A DNA stretch of 64,000 nucleotides from Paludibaculum fermentans. Its GTDB lineage: Bacteria; Acidobacteriota; Terriglobia; Bryobacterales; Bryobacteraceae. Positions 52,301 to 59,638 of this stretch are shown in pieces. Positions within the stretch are counted from its first letter, which is position 1. Each line of letters begins with the position of its first letter. The stretch covers positions 3,968,001-4,032,000 of the forward strand of contig NZ_CP063849.1 in the NCBI RefSeq assembly GCF_015277775.1, given 5' to 3'. The notes under the pieces were generated by a model. The model had not been told where the DNA came from and ran no database searches. It saw only the letters and a list, made by a program, of their open reading frames with translations. The position numbers were made by a program, and so were the translations under genes.

Positions 52301-52485
52301 CGGCGGGCCTCCCCACGTCACCGCCCGGCCTGGATCCCAAACTGGTCGAGATTTCGAATCAGATCAATCGCAATCCCAGCCAGGCAATGAAAGTGCTGGA
52401 GAAGAACGGCTTCACGGAACAGAGCTTCGGAGAAGCGGTCCGGACGAATGTGTCCCAGTATCACGGAGCCATAGGAGGGAAATAG
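49399..52485 (+). CDS. 1028-residue membrane/coiled-coil protein with possible nucleotidyltransferase-like C-terminal region
   Basis: The start at 49399 has GGAGGTG upstream. Residues 1-235 contain four or five membrane helices (about 73-89, 98-117, 152-172 and 204-228). A Gly/Pro linker (about 255-300) is followed by a charged, Gln-rich coiled-coil region (about 305-470) that includes DYEIVYDPQSGQWRNAASG, an aromatic-repeat-like stretch. Residues 520-680 are Ala/Gly/Met-rich and helical. Near 755-775 the order G-D-S-G-S-S-A, about 10 residues, then D772-F-D774, with D837/D839 later, resembles the Pol-beta nucleotidyltransferase G-S...DxD plan. That reading is inference. It resembles large secreted or polymorphic-toxin-type architectures but matches no family I know. 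The next gene starts 1 base after the stop codon. Confidence 0.75.
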   Translation: MREFLKSIAKKQADLLRWLEAQSFWTPVVGMSTLICTPVVSLARGTLNAFPALRKLEWLLEIELLTKRHPVLLAFSLVFLAWRGIQTTPLGHIGTDAIVYPLMGIISGFNPFLGLVCGGVYGIADLLQKLVWPDMYGARGWGDGNYWGAMCGYVVAYSSLMLMGVCPGMLSRCFRAAVRAILKKLFFRRAAAAADGAVPLGEAAYPAAELLAAAIGGYAGGWLIMHQVAPVTEMPAFMWRPQPDVSCHQLEIGTHLKGRANIGGGGSAVGGVIPALVPPTQGPPPGGYGADHDAATSARDKALDEYDRLKKQWDEQDATADKSDPNYERLRQQYQDYMDYLKQQAVANDAQAQAIAAATDQARNTRVLKGLDGRDYEIVYDPQSGQWRNAASGTYFDPNEFDRWQQDLVKDRKFMDAENEKMRRREDWFSKEMDQQAAQRKQQAEAAAYLSRIQQAALKHDLWNPGGPGDVVGKTDQLIKDIYAGKPIDWNAIQATRKYTGDSISGAVAPESSLRNQPGFMDTMSEAASGSLREIITGKDAQGNSTLAGTAASLLGRLTAGVATAGWSEAAYTAANMGYAQHDAAMRGASDAEIFKAGFKTGIVEAGPTMLGGAMMHYFPKAFPNVARGVGEMMEPVGKAVQTADQAVQAGSKSLSNRMSSLFTTVPETLQPTRSAVSRVLASSDPADLAKLYSQGGMDRLANLQKAGALSADEAKLLNARLANRVSQNVDNGVRDTMRSFEAETGVKVKSSVIGDSGSSAKPGGNPKARTDFDATHSTNFDKADLAGYAEQRSRDLGRTVSMEEANNELQAKFGQHLTENVDRNLRADGFSRGINDIDYKTYNGIGKGSGPGDAYPPGFTGSRMAVQGKGKMFESCSDGSISSHNISGQAVVDQHGMNQLAVTGELPKDPTKFGANEFKDFSSQQVKAVTEHTDVKSLAKAMGREQDLAGRINNMAGNPAQSGQLQSAGLPTSPPGLDPKLVEISNQINRNPSQAMKVLEKNGFTEQSFGEAVRTNVSQYHGAIGGK

Positions 52486-52486
52486 C

Positions 52487-53797
52487 ATGAACCCCACAAC
52501 GACAGCAGCACTGCTGCGAATGGAGGAGGAAGACTTCCTCATCGCGCTGGACGACCTGGCCGCGCTGGCCGATTCGCTGGACGCCCGCGCCAATCCGTTA
52601 TCGCTCATCCCTCCAGGCCCGGGCGGTAATCGAACAACGGCCGCGGCAGCGGCCTTTCAGGCTCTTAGCCCGGAAGCGCAAGTTCGTCTGGCTGTAGCCA
52701 TCGCCATCCTGCGCGCTCCCGCGAAGATGGCCCACTGGCACCACAGCATTGCCGATGAAACAGTCAGCCGCTCGGTGCTGGCCTGGTCGACCAGTGTGGA
52801 CGATTCCATCGTCGGACTCGCCGGAACCGTGGATCCACGCCGGATCACTTTCTGGACCCAGGCCAGCGTCACGGCCTCGATCAGCAAGATGCTCGCGGCC
52901 GGCAGCAGCCTCAGCAACGATGAGATCGGCTGCAAGCTCTCCACGCCGGCAGTAGTGGTGTTTCTCGCGGTATTGGGTCAGATGCAGGCCGCGAGGCTGC
53001 ATGGGATGCTGACCCATTGCGCACCCGCCGCCACGTTCTCACGGGAGGAAATCCTGGAGCGCCTGCGCGACGCCGCCAGTGAGGACTTCCGCTGGCCGTT
53101 GCTCTTTGTCGAGAAATTGATTCCCGGCCAACTCGTGACGTCCCTGACGGACCACGAGGTGGCTTCGGCATTGGGCGAACTCATGCGGGCCGGATTGGTG
53201 GAGACTGCCGCGGAGAGCCGCATCCCAAGGTACGAGCTCACAACGGGCGGCAAGGTCCTCGCAGACGGCGTGCTGCATGAAGTCAGCAAAGTGGCGCTGG
53301 GCGTCACGGAGCCCCAGGCGGATGGTCAACTCGGACGAGACATCGTGCTGCTGGTGCGCAGCACCTATCACTTGTTCCTATTCGCCATGGCCGGGCAGAC
53401 CGGCGCGATAGCCGCCCTGGATCAGGATGAGCTGGCAGCCTCGCTGCACTTCGCGTTGCGTCCGCCGTCGCCGCCGCCAATTGTCCGGGAACCCGCCCCC
53501 GTCGCGGCGCCTGAGCCGCCCGCGACAGCCGCCGCTCCGCCTCCGTTACCAGCGAAGGACTGGTATGTCATCCACGCCGGCCAAAGCAGGGGTCCCATCG
53601 ACGAAGCGACGCTGCTGAAGATGCTGCCTTCCCTGCCGGCCGAGACACTCGTGTGGAACCAGGACCTGCCCAACTGGATGACTGCGCGCGAAGCCGGCCT
53701 GATGCCGGCGCCTGCGGTGCAGGTATGCGCGCGATGTGGAACGGTGCGCGATCCGAACCAGCGCTTCTGCGCAAACTGCGGGCTCCCACAAGGCTAG
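52487..53797 (+). CDS. Protein with C-terminal GYF_2 and zinc-ribbon module
   Basis: The protein has 436 residues, with AGGAGG upstream of the ATG. The N-terminal 330 residues are helical and unrecognised. They include KMAHWHHSIADETVSRSV, two winged-helix-like segments around 190-270 (FSREEILERLRDAAS, LMRAGLVETAAESRI) and no signal peptide. A Pro/Ala linker leads to a GYF_2 domain (about 361-410: WYVIHAGQSRGPID, LVWNQDLPNW) and a terminal zinc ribbon (C414, C417, C428, C431). It starts 1 base after the 1028-residue gene, so cotranslation is likely. It may be the cytoplasmic partner or specificity factor of that protein; the role is unknown. Confidence 0.78.
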   Translation: MNPTTTAALLRMEEEDFLIALDDLAALADSLDARANPLSLIPPGPGGNRTTAAAAAFQALSPEAQVRLAVAIAILRAPAKMAHWHHSIADETVSRSVLAWSTSVDDSIVGLAGTVDPRRITFWTQASVTASISKMLAAGSSLSNDEIGCKLSTPAVVVFLAVLGQMQAARLHGMLTHCAPAATFSREEILERLRDAASEDFRWPLLFVEKLIPGQLVTSLTDHEVASALGELMRAGLVETAAESRIPRYELTTGGKVLADGVLHEVSKVALGVTEPQADGQLGRDIVLLVRSTYHLFLFAMAGQTGAIAALDQDELAASLHFALRPPSPPPIVREPAPVAAPEPPATAAAPPPLPAKDWYVIHAGQSRGPIDEATLLKMLPSLPAETLVWNQDLPNWMTAREAGLMPAPAVQVCARCGTVRDPNQRFCANCGLPQG

Positions 53798-53842
53798 CCG
53801 CCTTGGGCCCTCCAATATCGAACAACAGGCGCGGCAAGCGTA

Positions 53843-54433
53843 CTACTTGCCGGCCTCGCGGCGCTCCCGAACCGACAGGACAATTTCGCTGCCGGAAGCG
53901 AAGGTGACGTTCGCTCCTTTGGCACCAACCTGAATCAACACGAGTCCGGCAGCAGCCCCAGCGCCGGCTCCGATCGCTGCGCCTTTTGCACCGCCCGCCA
54001 GGGCGCCAATCAGCGCGCCAGCACCGGCAACCGCAGCCAGTTTGCCGACGTTGCTTTTCTTCTCGATAATCCGGCCCTCTTCGTCGACATTGGCCTGCCC
54101 CTTGGAGTTGAAACACGATTTCACGTCGGAGTTCACCGGGATCGTCTTGCCCCCGCTCACAATGTTCTGAAAGGTGAAGTTCAGAATCGACTTGCCGCTG
54201 ACCTTTCCGCCGCTCTTCGACTCCTTGACTTCGCCCTCCATCATGGCGTTGGCGAACTCGGGCGGCTGCAGGATCATGGCGGTGATCTTGTCACCCTTTT
54301 TGTTTGTTTCCGTGCTGAGCGGTGCAGTCAGCTTCACGCGGAATTCCGTGTCGTTCTTGATAGTCTGGGCCGGCGCCACAAACAGCGCGGAGCCCGGAAC
54401 GAGGAGGAGAGCAAGCAGCAATGGATGGCGCAT
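53843..54433 (-). CDS. Secreted glycine-zipper protein
   Basis: The protein has 196 residues from the ATG at 54433 (GAAGGG upstream); an earlier in-frame start at 54457 would precede the signal peptide MRHPLLLALLLVPGSALFVAP. A beta-rich domain follows (about 30-125, with TIPVNSDVKSCFNSKG). Then comes a glycine-zipper helix (about 134-172, KLAAVAGAGALIGALAGG and a repeat of GAxAGxG) of the kind that inserts into or packs against membranes. The end is charged. The family is unassigned; outer-membrane or periplasmic location is likely. Confidence 0.75.
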   Translation of the reverse strand: MRHPLLLALLLVPGSALFVAPAQTIKNDTEFRVKLTAPLSTETNKKGDKITAMILQPPEFANAMMEGEVKESKSGGKVSGKSILNFTFQNIVSGGKTIPVNSDVKSCFNSKGQANVDEEGRIIEKKSNVGKLAAVAGAGALIGALAGGAKGAAIGAGAGAAAGLVLIQVGAKGANVTFASGSEIVLSVRERREAGK

Positions 54434-54509
54434 AAGATCCCTTCGAGGATGAACCATTCAAATCATAGTTTCAAACCCGAAATACTTCAATTGGAAACGC
54501 CTGGCCGCC

Positions 54510-55631
54510 TCAGGCCTGAACCGAGCCGGTCTGCGCCGTATCGTAACCAGCCAAAGTTTCCAGTTTGCGCCGGAGGGCCGCCCTTTGCAGCACATCCAGG
54601 AAACCCTGCACCGCGGGCATCTCAAGCGTCTGCCTGCGCATGACGAAGTCGTAGCGCTCGCTCCGCAAGGCTACGAAATCCAGTCCGAAGGCCTGTGCGG
54701 CTGAGCGCGTTGCCAGGCAGCAGTCTGCCTCGCCGGCCAGAACGGCATAGGCGGCCGCCAGGTGCCCGTAGGCAACGCGATCATAACCCACTACTTTGCG
54801 CGGCGGCACGCCGGCCTCGGCCAATAGACGGTCGAGCAACCCGCGACTGCCGGAGCCCTTTTCCCGATTCACAAACCGTACGGCGGCGCCAGCCAGGTCG
54901 CCGGCGGAGCGGATCCCCAAGGGATTGCCCGGCGCGGTGACGAATCCTTCTTCCCAACGCGCGAAGGTGACCACGGCCAAATCGTCGTCCGGAAACTCCA
55001 GTCTCAGGAACGGCAGATTGAACTCGCCGGTTGCCGGATCCTCCAGGTGCGAGCCCGCAATGTGGACCTTGCCTTCCTTGAGCCAGGTGAGCGCCAGGCG
55101 GCTGGAAGCGGCAGCGGAAATCAGTTCCACCCCACTCAACTTCTCCACCATGCTGGAGACCAGGCCGATGGCCGGATCGCAGCCCGCCAACGTCAGCTTC
55201 TTCTGCTGCGGATCCTCAGGCGCGAAAACGGCCAGTTCCGCATGACCAGGGGCTCGGCCCACCCGAGAGATGACCCCGTCGGCCTCGGGCAGATAGTAAG
55301 GCGCCGACTGGACAGGGATGCTCACCAGTCGTTCACCCACACGGCAGACGCGCACAGCCTGTCCCTTGGCGGCCGGTACCGCGCTGAGCACCTCGGAGTC
55401 GATGGCATCGGGTGCTGGGACGTCTTCCGCCTCCAGGGTAAACAGCTCTTCCACGGAGACTTCCAGCTCGCGGCCGAGCTTCAGCGTGACTTCGGTGTTG
55501 GGAATGTAGGATCCGGCCTCAATCGCGTGAATCGTCTGCCTGCTGACACCAACCCGCCGCGCCAGTTCGGCGGCGCTGACGCCACGCGCCCGGCGGACGG
55601 CGCCCAACTGATTGCGGATGGAAGTCGGCAT
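54510..55631 (-). CDS. XRE-type regulator with PBP-like effector domain
   Basis: The protein has 373 residues. A helix-turn-helix of the XRE family (about 5-62, LAAR-type SRQTIHAIEAGSYIPN) is joined to a periplasmic-binding-protein-like ligand domain (about 95-370, with TLAGCDPAIGL, GSHLEDPATGEFN and ADCCLATRSAAQAFGLD). This PBP domain resembles those in molybdate/tungstate-related regulators and in MoeA-linked proteins. It is the last gene of the TonB receptor/molybdopterin-fold operon, following its neighbour by 42 bases. I infer that it represses the operon according to an oxyanion or cofactor ligand. Confidence 0.82.
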   Translation of the reverse strand: MPTSIRNQLGAVRRARGVSAAELARRVGVSRQTIHAIEAGSYIPNTEVTLKLGRELEVSVEELFTLEAEDVPAPDAIDSEVLSAVPAAKGQAVRVCRVGERLVSIPVQSAPYYLPEADGVISRVGRAPGHAELAVFAPEDPQQKKLTLAGCDPAIGLVSSMVEKLSGVELISAAASSRLALTWLKEGKVHIAGSHLEDPATGEFNLPFLRLEFPDDDLAVVTFARWEEGFVTAPGNPLGIRSAGDLAGAAVRFVNREKGSGSRGLLDRLLAEAGVPPRKVVGYDRVAYGHLAAAYAVLAGEADCCLATRSAAQAFGLDFVALRSERYDFVMRRQTLEMPAVQGFLDVLQRAALRRKLETLAGYDTAQTGSVQA

Positions 55632-55673
55632 GCGGTTGCTTCCCCTTTATTGTGACGTGCTTCGGCCGGCGGG

Positions 55674-56162
55674 TCACCTCCGGAGGAGCACCAATTGGAA
55701 CCGGGTTACCATGCGCGCGCCTCGGGCGCCTCGTTTGTCGCCCGGCACCACCAGGCGGAAGGGACCTTGTCCCTCGCCCAGCGGCTTGCCGTCGGCGGCG
55801 TCGGCCAGCAACACCACCTTATCAGTGAACGCCGGATCCACTTCAGGCAGCGCGAACACCACCTGATAGCCGTCCTTCGCTTCGACAAGCAGGTAGCTGG
55901 CCAGCGCCGTACCGTGCAGGTCCTTGCCTGCCGGTAAGCCTGCGCGCTTCAGAATTTCGTGGACCGGGACACCCGTGTACTCCACGGTCGCCTTCTCCCC
56001 TTTCAGCTGCGCCGTCGCCCTGGGCATGTCCGCCAGGTCCCGCGCGGTCAGGGTGAGCGGCGTTTTCACGTCGCCACCGACGGTCAATGTGGCGGATGGC
56101 GCCTGGGCCCAGGCACAGGCCAAAACAACCAACAGAATCAGGCACGCTCGGCGAGCCGGCAT
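55674..56162 (-). CDS. Sulfite-oxidase-fold (Oxidored_molyb) domain protein lacking the Mo-binding cysteine
   Basis: The protein has 162 residues with an N-terminal signal peptide (MPARRACLILLVVLACAWAQ). The mature part shows the small molybdopterin-domain pattern: TARDLADMPRATAQLKG, TGVPVHEILKRAGL, PLGEGQGPFRLVVPGDKRGARG and WLxR-like MVTRFQLVLL. Only two cysteines occur, both inside the signal peptide, so the mature protein has none and cannot ligate molybdenum as sulfite oxidase does. A binding or chaperone role for a pterin or oxyanion is inferred. It follows the TonB receptor by 8 bases. Confidence 0.8.
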   Translation of the reverse strand: MPARRACLILLVVLACAWAQAPSATLTVGGDVKTPLTLTARDLADMPRATAQLKGEKATVEYTGVPVHEILKRAGLPAGKDLHGTALASYLLVEAKDGYQVVFALPEVDPAFTDKVVLLADAADGKPLGEGQGPFRLVVPGDKRGARGARMVTRFQLVLLRR

Positions 56163-56170
56163 AGTTCACC

Positions 56171-59100
56171 TCAGAATTGAAGCTTCAAAACAAGTTCGAA
56201 GACACGCGGATCCAGCGCCGTCGTGATCGTCCCGAAAGCCGCATTGCCGAAGCTGCCGTTGGGATTACCCAGCGGCGGCGTGTTCGTGACGTTGAACGCT
56301 TCGGCGCGGAATTCGGACCGCACACGTTCCGTGACCGGAAAGGTCTTGCCCACCATGAGATCAACGGTCCGGTAGCCGGGGCCGTTGACCGGATTACGGG
56401 AACTGCTGCCGATGGTGAACTGCGCCGCCTGCGTGAAGGCCGCCGTGTTGAACCAGCGCCCGGTGCTGCGCTGATCCGCGGGTAGCGTGGGGTCCGCGAC
56501 ACGGTTGGGCCGCTGGATCCCGAATCCCGCGAACGCATTGAGATTGGTGGCTTGCGTGATGGCTAGCGGACTACCCGACTGGGCGCGGACAATGCCGCCC
56601 ACCTGCCACCCCCCGGCCAGCGCCTCTTTCCAGCCGTCCAGCGATTTCGCCCGGCCGCGACCGACAGGCACCTGGTAGACGAAGCCGCTGGAGAAGATGT
56701 TCGGGATGTTGCCCGTCGAGACATCCTTCTCCAACCGCTTGTTGTAACTGTCCGCGGCCTGGAAGTTGGCCACGGGTCCGGTGAGCACCGCGGAATCGAA
56801 AACAGCGCCGGCATCGTCGATCAGGCGGGAGAACGTATAGGACGCTGTAAACGTGAGCCCCTGCGAGAATCGCTTTTCCACACGCGCCTGGAAGGAGTGA
56901 TAGGTGGAGTGCCCGGTATTGTTACGGTAGAGGGTCACGGTCGTGAACCGCGGGTAAGGCCGCAGCAGCTGCCCGCGCGCAATCGTCTGGGTGCCGAGCG
57001 AAGTGTTGGCCGGAATCTGCCCGAAGTAAGGATTCGCGACCTGCTGCGTCAGCTGCGAGCCGAGCGCGAGTTGCTCCACCGTGAGCTGGTTCAGGTTCAC
57101 ATCGGGTACGCCCAGGCGGGTCAGCTTGGATCCGAGGTAACCGGCTTCCACGCTCCAATCCTCACCCCAGGTCTTCTGCAGTGTGAAGTTCCACTGTTGG
57201 GCGTAGCCGCTGCCGTTGCTCCGCTGCACGCCAAAGACGCCCTGGCCGAGTCCAGAATCAGCAGTGGGACTCTGCAACGTGACCGTAGGACCGGACGACA
57301 GGACAAAGGCCGGATTGATATTGTCCAGCGACTGCTGGCCCAGCGTCTGAATGAAGGGGAACAGCGGAGTAGTGAAAGGTGTGGTGATGCCCGCCTGCTC
57401 AATCCACGTCATCCCATACCCGGAGCGCACTACGAACGAATCAGTGATTCTGTAGGCCAATCCGACTCTGGGCGCAAAGTTCTTCTTCTCCAGATTTCGG
57501 GCCGCTCGCGGGAATCCGTTTTGCCCGAGGTAGTCGAGCCTCTGGGTGGCCAGGTTGAACACCGCGCCCTGGTTATCGACTACCGTCGAAGGGAAGTTCA
57601 AGGTGTACCTCACTCCGAGATTCAGGCTGAACCGGCGGCTGATCCGCCAGTCGTCCTGTAGGAAGAACTCGGCGATGGTCGCACGCGGCTGGATCAATTG
57701 CGGCTGCGCGTCAATGCTGAACCGGCCCACCTGTCCCACCAGGAACGAGGCGACGCTGTTGCCCGTGCCGGACTGCGCTGTACCGGCGGGTGTGAGTCCG
57801 CTGGTGAAGATATTGGTGAACTGGAAATTGCCGGTCGGACTGGGCGGCTGCAGCACATCGAGAGTTTCGTGCCGGATGTCCGCGCCCGCCTTCAGGCTGT
57901 GCCCCCCGCGGACCCACGAGAAACTGTCAATGAACTGGGTCACCGAGGTGGTGAAGGCTGCGTTGCCGCTGGCCGGCGGTCCGAGTTGCTGCAGACCCAC
58001 GACATCATAAGTGGGCAGAACATCGGAGAACGAGGTCACCGGAATGTTGGGGATCAGCGTGGTCTGCGCCACCGGTTGCCCGGTGCGCAGCGCATCGCGG
58101 TCGAACTTGCGGCGGGTATAGCCGAAACGCAACTGGTTCACAGAGAGCGAAGAGAGGCTCCAGGTATGCTCGGCGGCGATACTGTCAGCGCGCGTGAGCG
58201 TGTTGCCGATGACGCCGCTGGTGAGATTGCCGCTCCCGTCCGGCAGCGGCGTGGTGGGCCGGCTGTCGTCCCGCAGATAAGAGTAGCGGCCGAACAGGCG
58301 ATGGCGTGCGCCGAGATAGCGGTCGAGCCGGCCGTCGTACTGGTCGGCCGCCGTCGTGTCGTTCCCCAGCCGTCGATAGTTGTTGGCCGTGGCCTCCGCA
58401 CCAGCGGTCGTGAATACATTGGGCGCCGGATAGCGGCTGAGCACGGCCAGGGCGGCGCGATCGAAGCGGCTCACCGGAACCGTGTTTGCGGCGAAGGCAT
58501 CGCGGGCATAGCCGGTGTCGGTCCGTCTCGTCGTGGCTGGATCGAAGATGGCGTTGGTGAAGACCCCGCTCTTCTGGGCGGTAGTGGGCACCGTGCTGGT
58601 CCGAATTACGCCCGTACTGAGCCTTGTGCCCTGCCAGTCGACAAAGAAGAAGGTCCTGTCTTTTTGAATGGGACCGCCCAACACGAATCCATACTGATTG
58701 CGTCGAAACTGCGGCTTGCCGCCCGTGGTGGCAAACAGGTTCCGGGCGTTCAGCTTCTCGTTGCGGAAGAACTCGAACAACGTACCGTGCAGGCCGTTGG
58801 ATCCGGCCTTCTGGTTGACCATGATCACACCGCCATTCGAACGGCCATACTCGGCCGAATAGCTGTTCGCTTCCACTCGAAACTCGTCGATCGCGTCGAT
58901 GACAGGATAGAATGCCACCTGGCCAGGTTCCGGCTGCAGCACGCTGACACCGTCATAGAGGTATTCGCTGACGCGCGGACGGCTGCCGTTCACACGCGGC
59001 AACAGGTTGCCTGGGGGCAGGCTGACGCCCGGCGAGAGCGCGATCAGCGGCACGAAGTTGCGGCCGTCCAACGGCAAGGTGACGACCTTGCGCTGCTCCA

Positions 59101-59527
59101 CGACGAAGCTCACCGTACCCCGGCTCGCCTGCAGCAGCGGAGCGGCTGCCGTCACCTCCACCACCTGGTTGGCCTCGCCGACCCTCAGGCTCAGGGGCAC
59201 CTCCAGCCGGTCACCCACGCGCAGGGTGATGCCGTCGCGCTGCAGCGGTGCAAAGCCCGGCTTCTGCACAGAAACCTCGTAGGAGCCTGCAGGCAAGGCC
59301 AGGAACTGGTAGCTGCCATCCGTCCGGGTGGTGACAGCAGACTCAAGGTTCGTGCCGGTATTCGTCAACTGGACGACGGCCAAGGAGACGGGCAAGCCGC
59401 CAGGATCGGAAACCACGCCGAAGAGTTCGGCCTTGGTGGATTGACCAGCGAGCGGGCCAGGCGCAAAGACGACTAGAGCCGCGAGCAGGCAAAGCTGTGG
59501 TGACTTCCTGGGGTGACCTTTATACAC
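56171..59527 (-). CDS. Oar-like TonB-dependent receptor
   Basis: The protein has 1118 residues and starts at GTG 59527; no in-frame ATG lies close by. A signal peptide (LCLLAALVVFAPGPLAGQ) precedes a carboxypeptidase-regulatory domain (about 33-110), a plug (about 120-245, YSAEYGRSNGGVIMVNQKAG) and a large barrel ending in LVLKLQF. It is first in an operon with a cysteine-less sulfite-oxidase-fold protein and an XRE-PBP regulator, and a near-perfect palindrome lies 7 bases upstream. The grouping suggests import of a scarce oxyanion or of a compound handled by a molybdopterin-fold protein; this is inference. Confidence 0.9.
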   Translation of the reverse strand: MYKGHPRKSPQLCLLAALVVFAPGPLAGQSTKAELFGVVSDPGGLPVSLAVVQLTNTGTNLESAVTTRTDGSYQFLALPAGSYEVSVQKPGFAPLQRDGITLRVGDRLEVPLSLRVGEANQVVEVTAAAPLLQASRGTVSFVVEQRKVVTLPLDGRNFVPLIALSPGVSLPPGNLLPRVNGSRPRVSEYLYDGVSVLQPEPGQVAFYPVIDAIDEFRVEANSYSAEYGRSNGGVIMVNQKAGSNGLHGTLFEFFRNEKLNARNLFATTGGKPQFRRNQYGFVLGGPIQKDRTFFFVDWQGTRLSTGVIRTSTVPTTAQKSGVFTNAIFDPATTRRTDTGYARDAFAANTVPVSRFDRAALAVLSRYPAPNVFTTAGAEATANNYRRLGNDTTAADQYDGRLDRYLGARHRLFGRYSYLRDDSRPTTPLPDGSGNLTSGVIGNTLTRADSIAAEHTWSLSSLSVNQLRFGYTRRKFDRDALRTGQPVAQTTLIPNIPVTSFSDVLPTYDVVGLQQLGPPASGNAAFTTSVTQFIDSFSWVRGGHSLKAGADIRHETLDVLQPPSPTGNFQFTNIFTSGLTPAGTAQSGTGNSVASFLVGQVGRFSIDAQPQLIQPRATIAEFFLQDDWRISRRFSLNLGVRYTLNFPSTVVDNQGAVFNLATQRLDYLGQNGFPRAARNLEKKNFAPRVGLAYRITDSFVVRSGYGMTWIEQAGITTPFTTPLFPFIQTLGQQSLDNINPAFVLSSGPTVTLQSPTADSGLGQGVFGVQRSNGSGYAQQWNFTLQKTWGEDWSVEAGYLGSKLTRLGVPDVNLNQLTVEQLALGSQLTQQVANPYFGQIPANTSLGTQTIARGQLLRPYPRFTTVTLYRNNTGHSTYHSFQARVEKRFSQGLTFTASYTFSRLIDDAGAVFDSAVLTGPVANFQAADSYNKRLEKDVSTGNIPNIFSSGFVYQVPVGRGRAKSLDGWKEALAGGWQVGGIVRAQSGSPLAITQATNLNAFAGFGIQRPNRVADPTLPADQRSTGRWFNTAAFTQAAQFTIGSSSRNPVNGPGYRTVDLMVGKTFPVTERVRSEFRAEAFNVTNTPPLGNPNGSFGNAAFGTITTALDPRVFELVLKLQF

Positions 59528-59533
59528 GACGTA

Positions 59534-59549
59534 GTAATCTTAACATTAC
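59534..59549. promoter_or_regulatory. 16-bp palindrome upstream of the TonB receptor operon
   Basis: GTAATCTTAACATTAC is a palindrome with perfect GTAAT/ATTAC arms and a TTAA core, broken only by one C/C pair on each side of the core. It ends 7 bases upstream of the receptor GTG in an AT-rich stretch, where binding would block transcription or translation. It is a strong operator candidate for the XRE-PBP protein encoded at the end of the same operon. Confidence 0.6.
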
Positions 59550-59638
59550 AATCCTTCATATGAGATCAGGCACGCAACCAGCCGCATCTTCCGGATAGTC
59601 CGAGGCCGCGCCGGCCTGCTTTGTAATACACTTCGACC

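Noticed and set aside
57698-59476. A 592-codon plus-strand frame opposite the TonB receptor
   Set aside because: It is an antisense shadow of the well-supported receptor gene, with low-complexity Arg/Gly/Ala composition.
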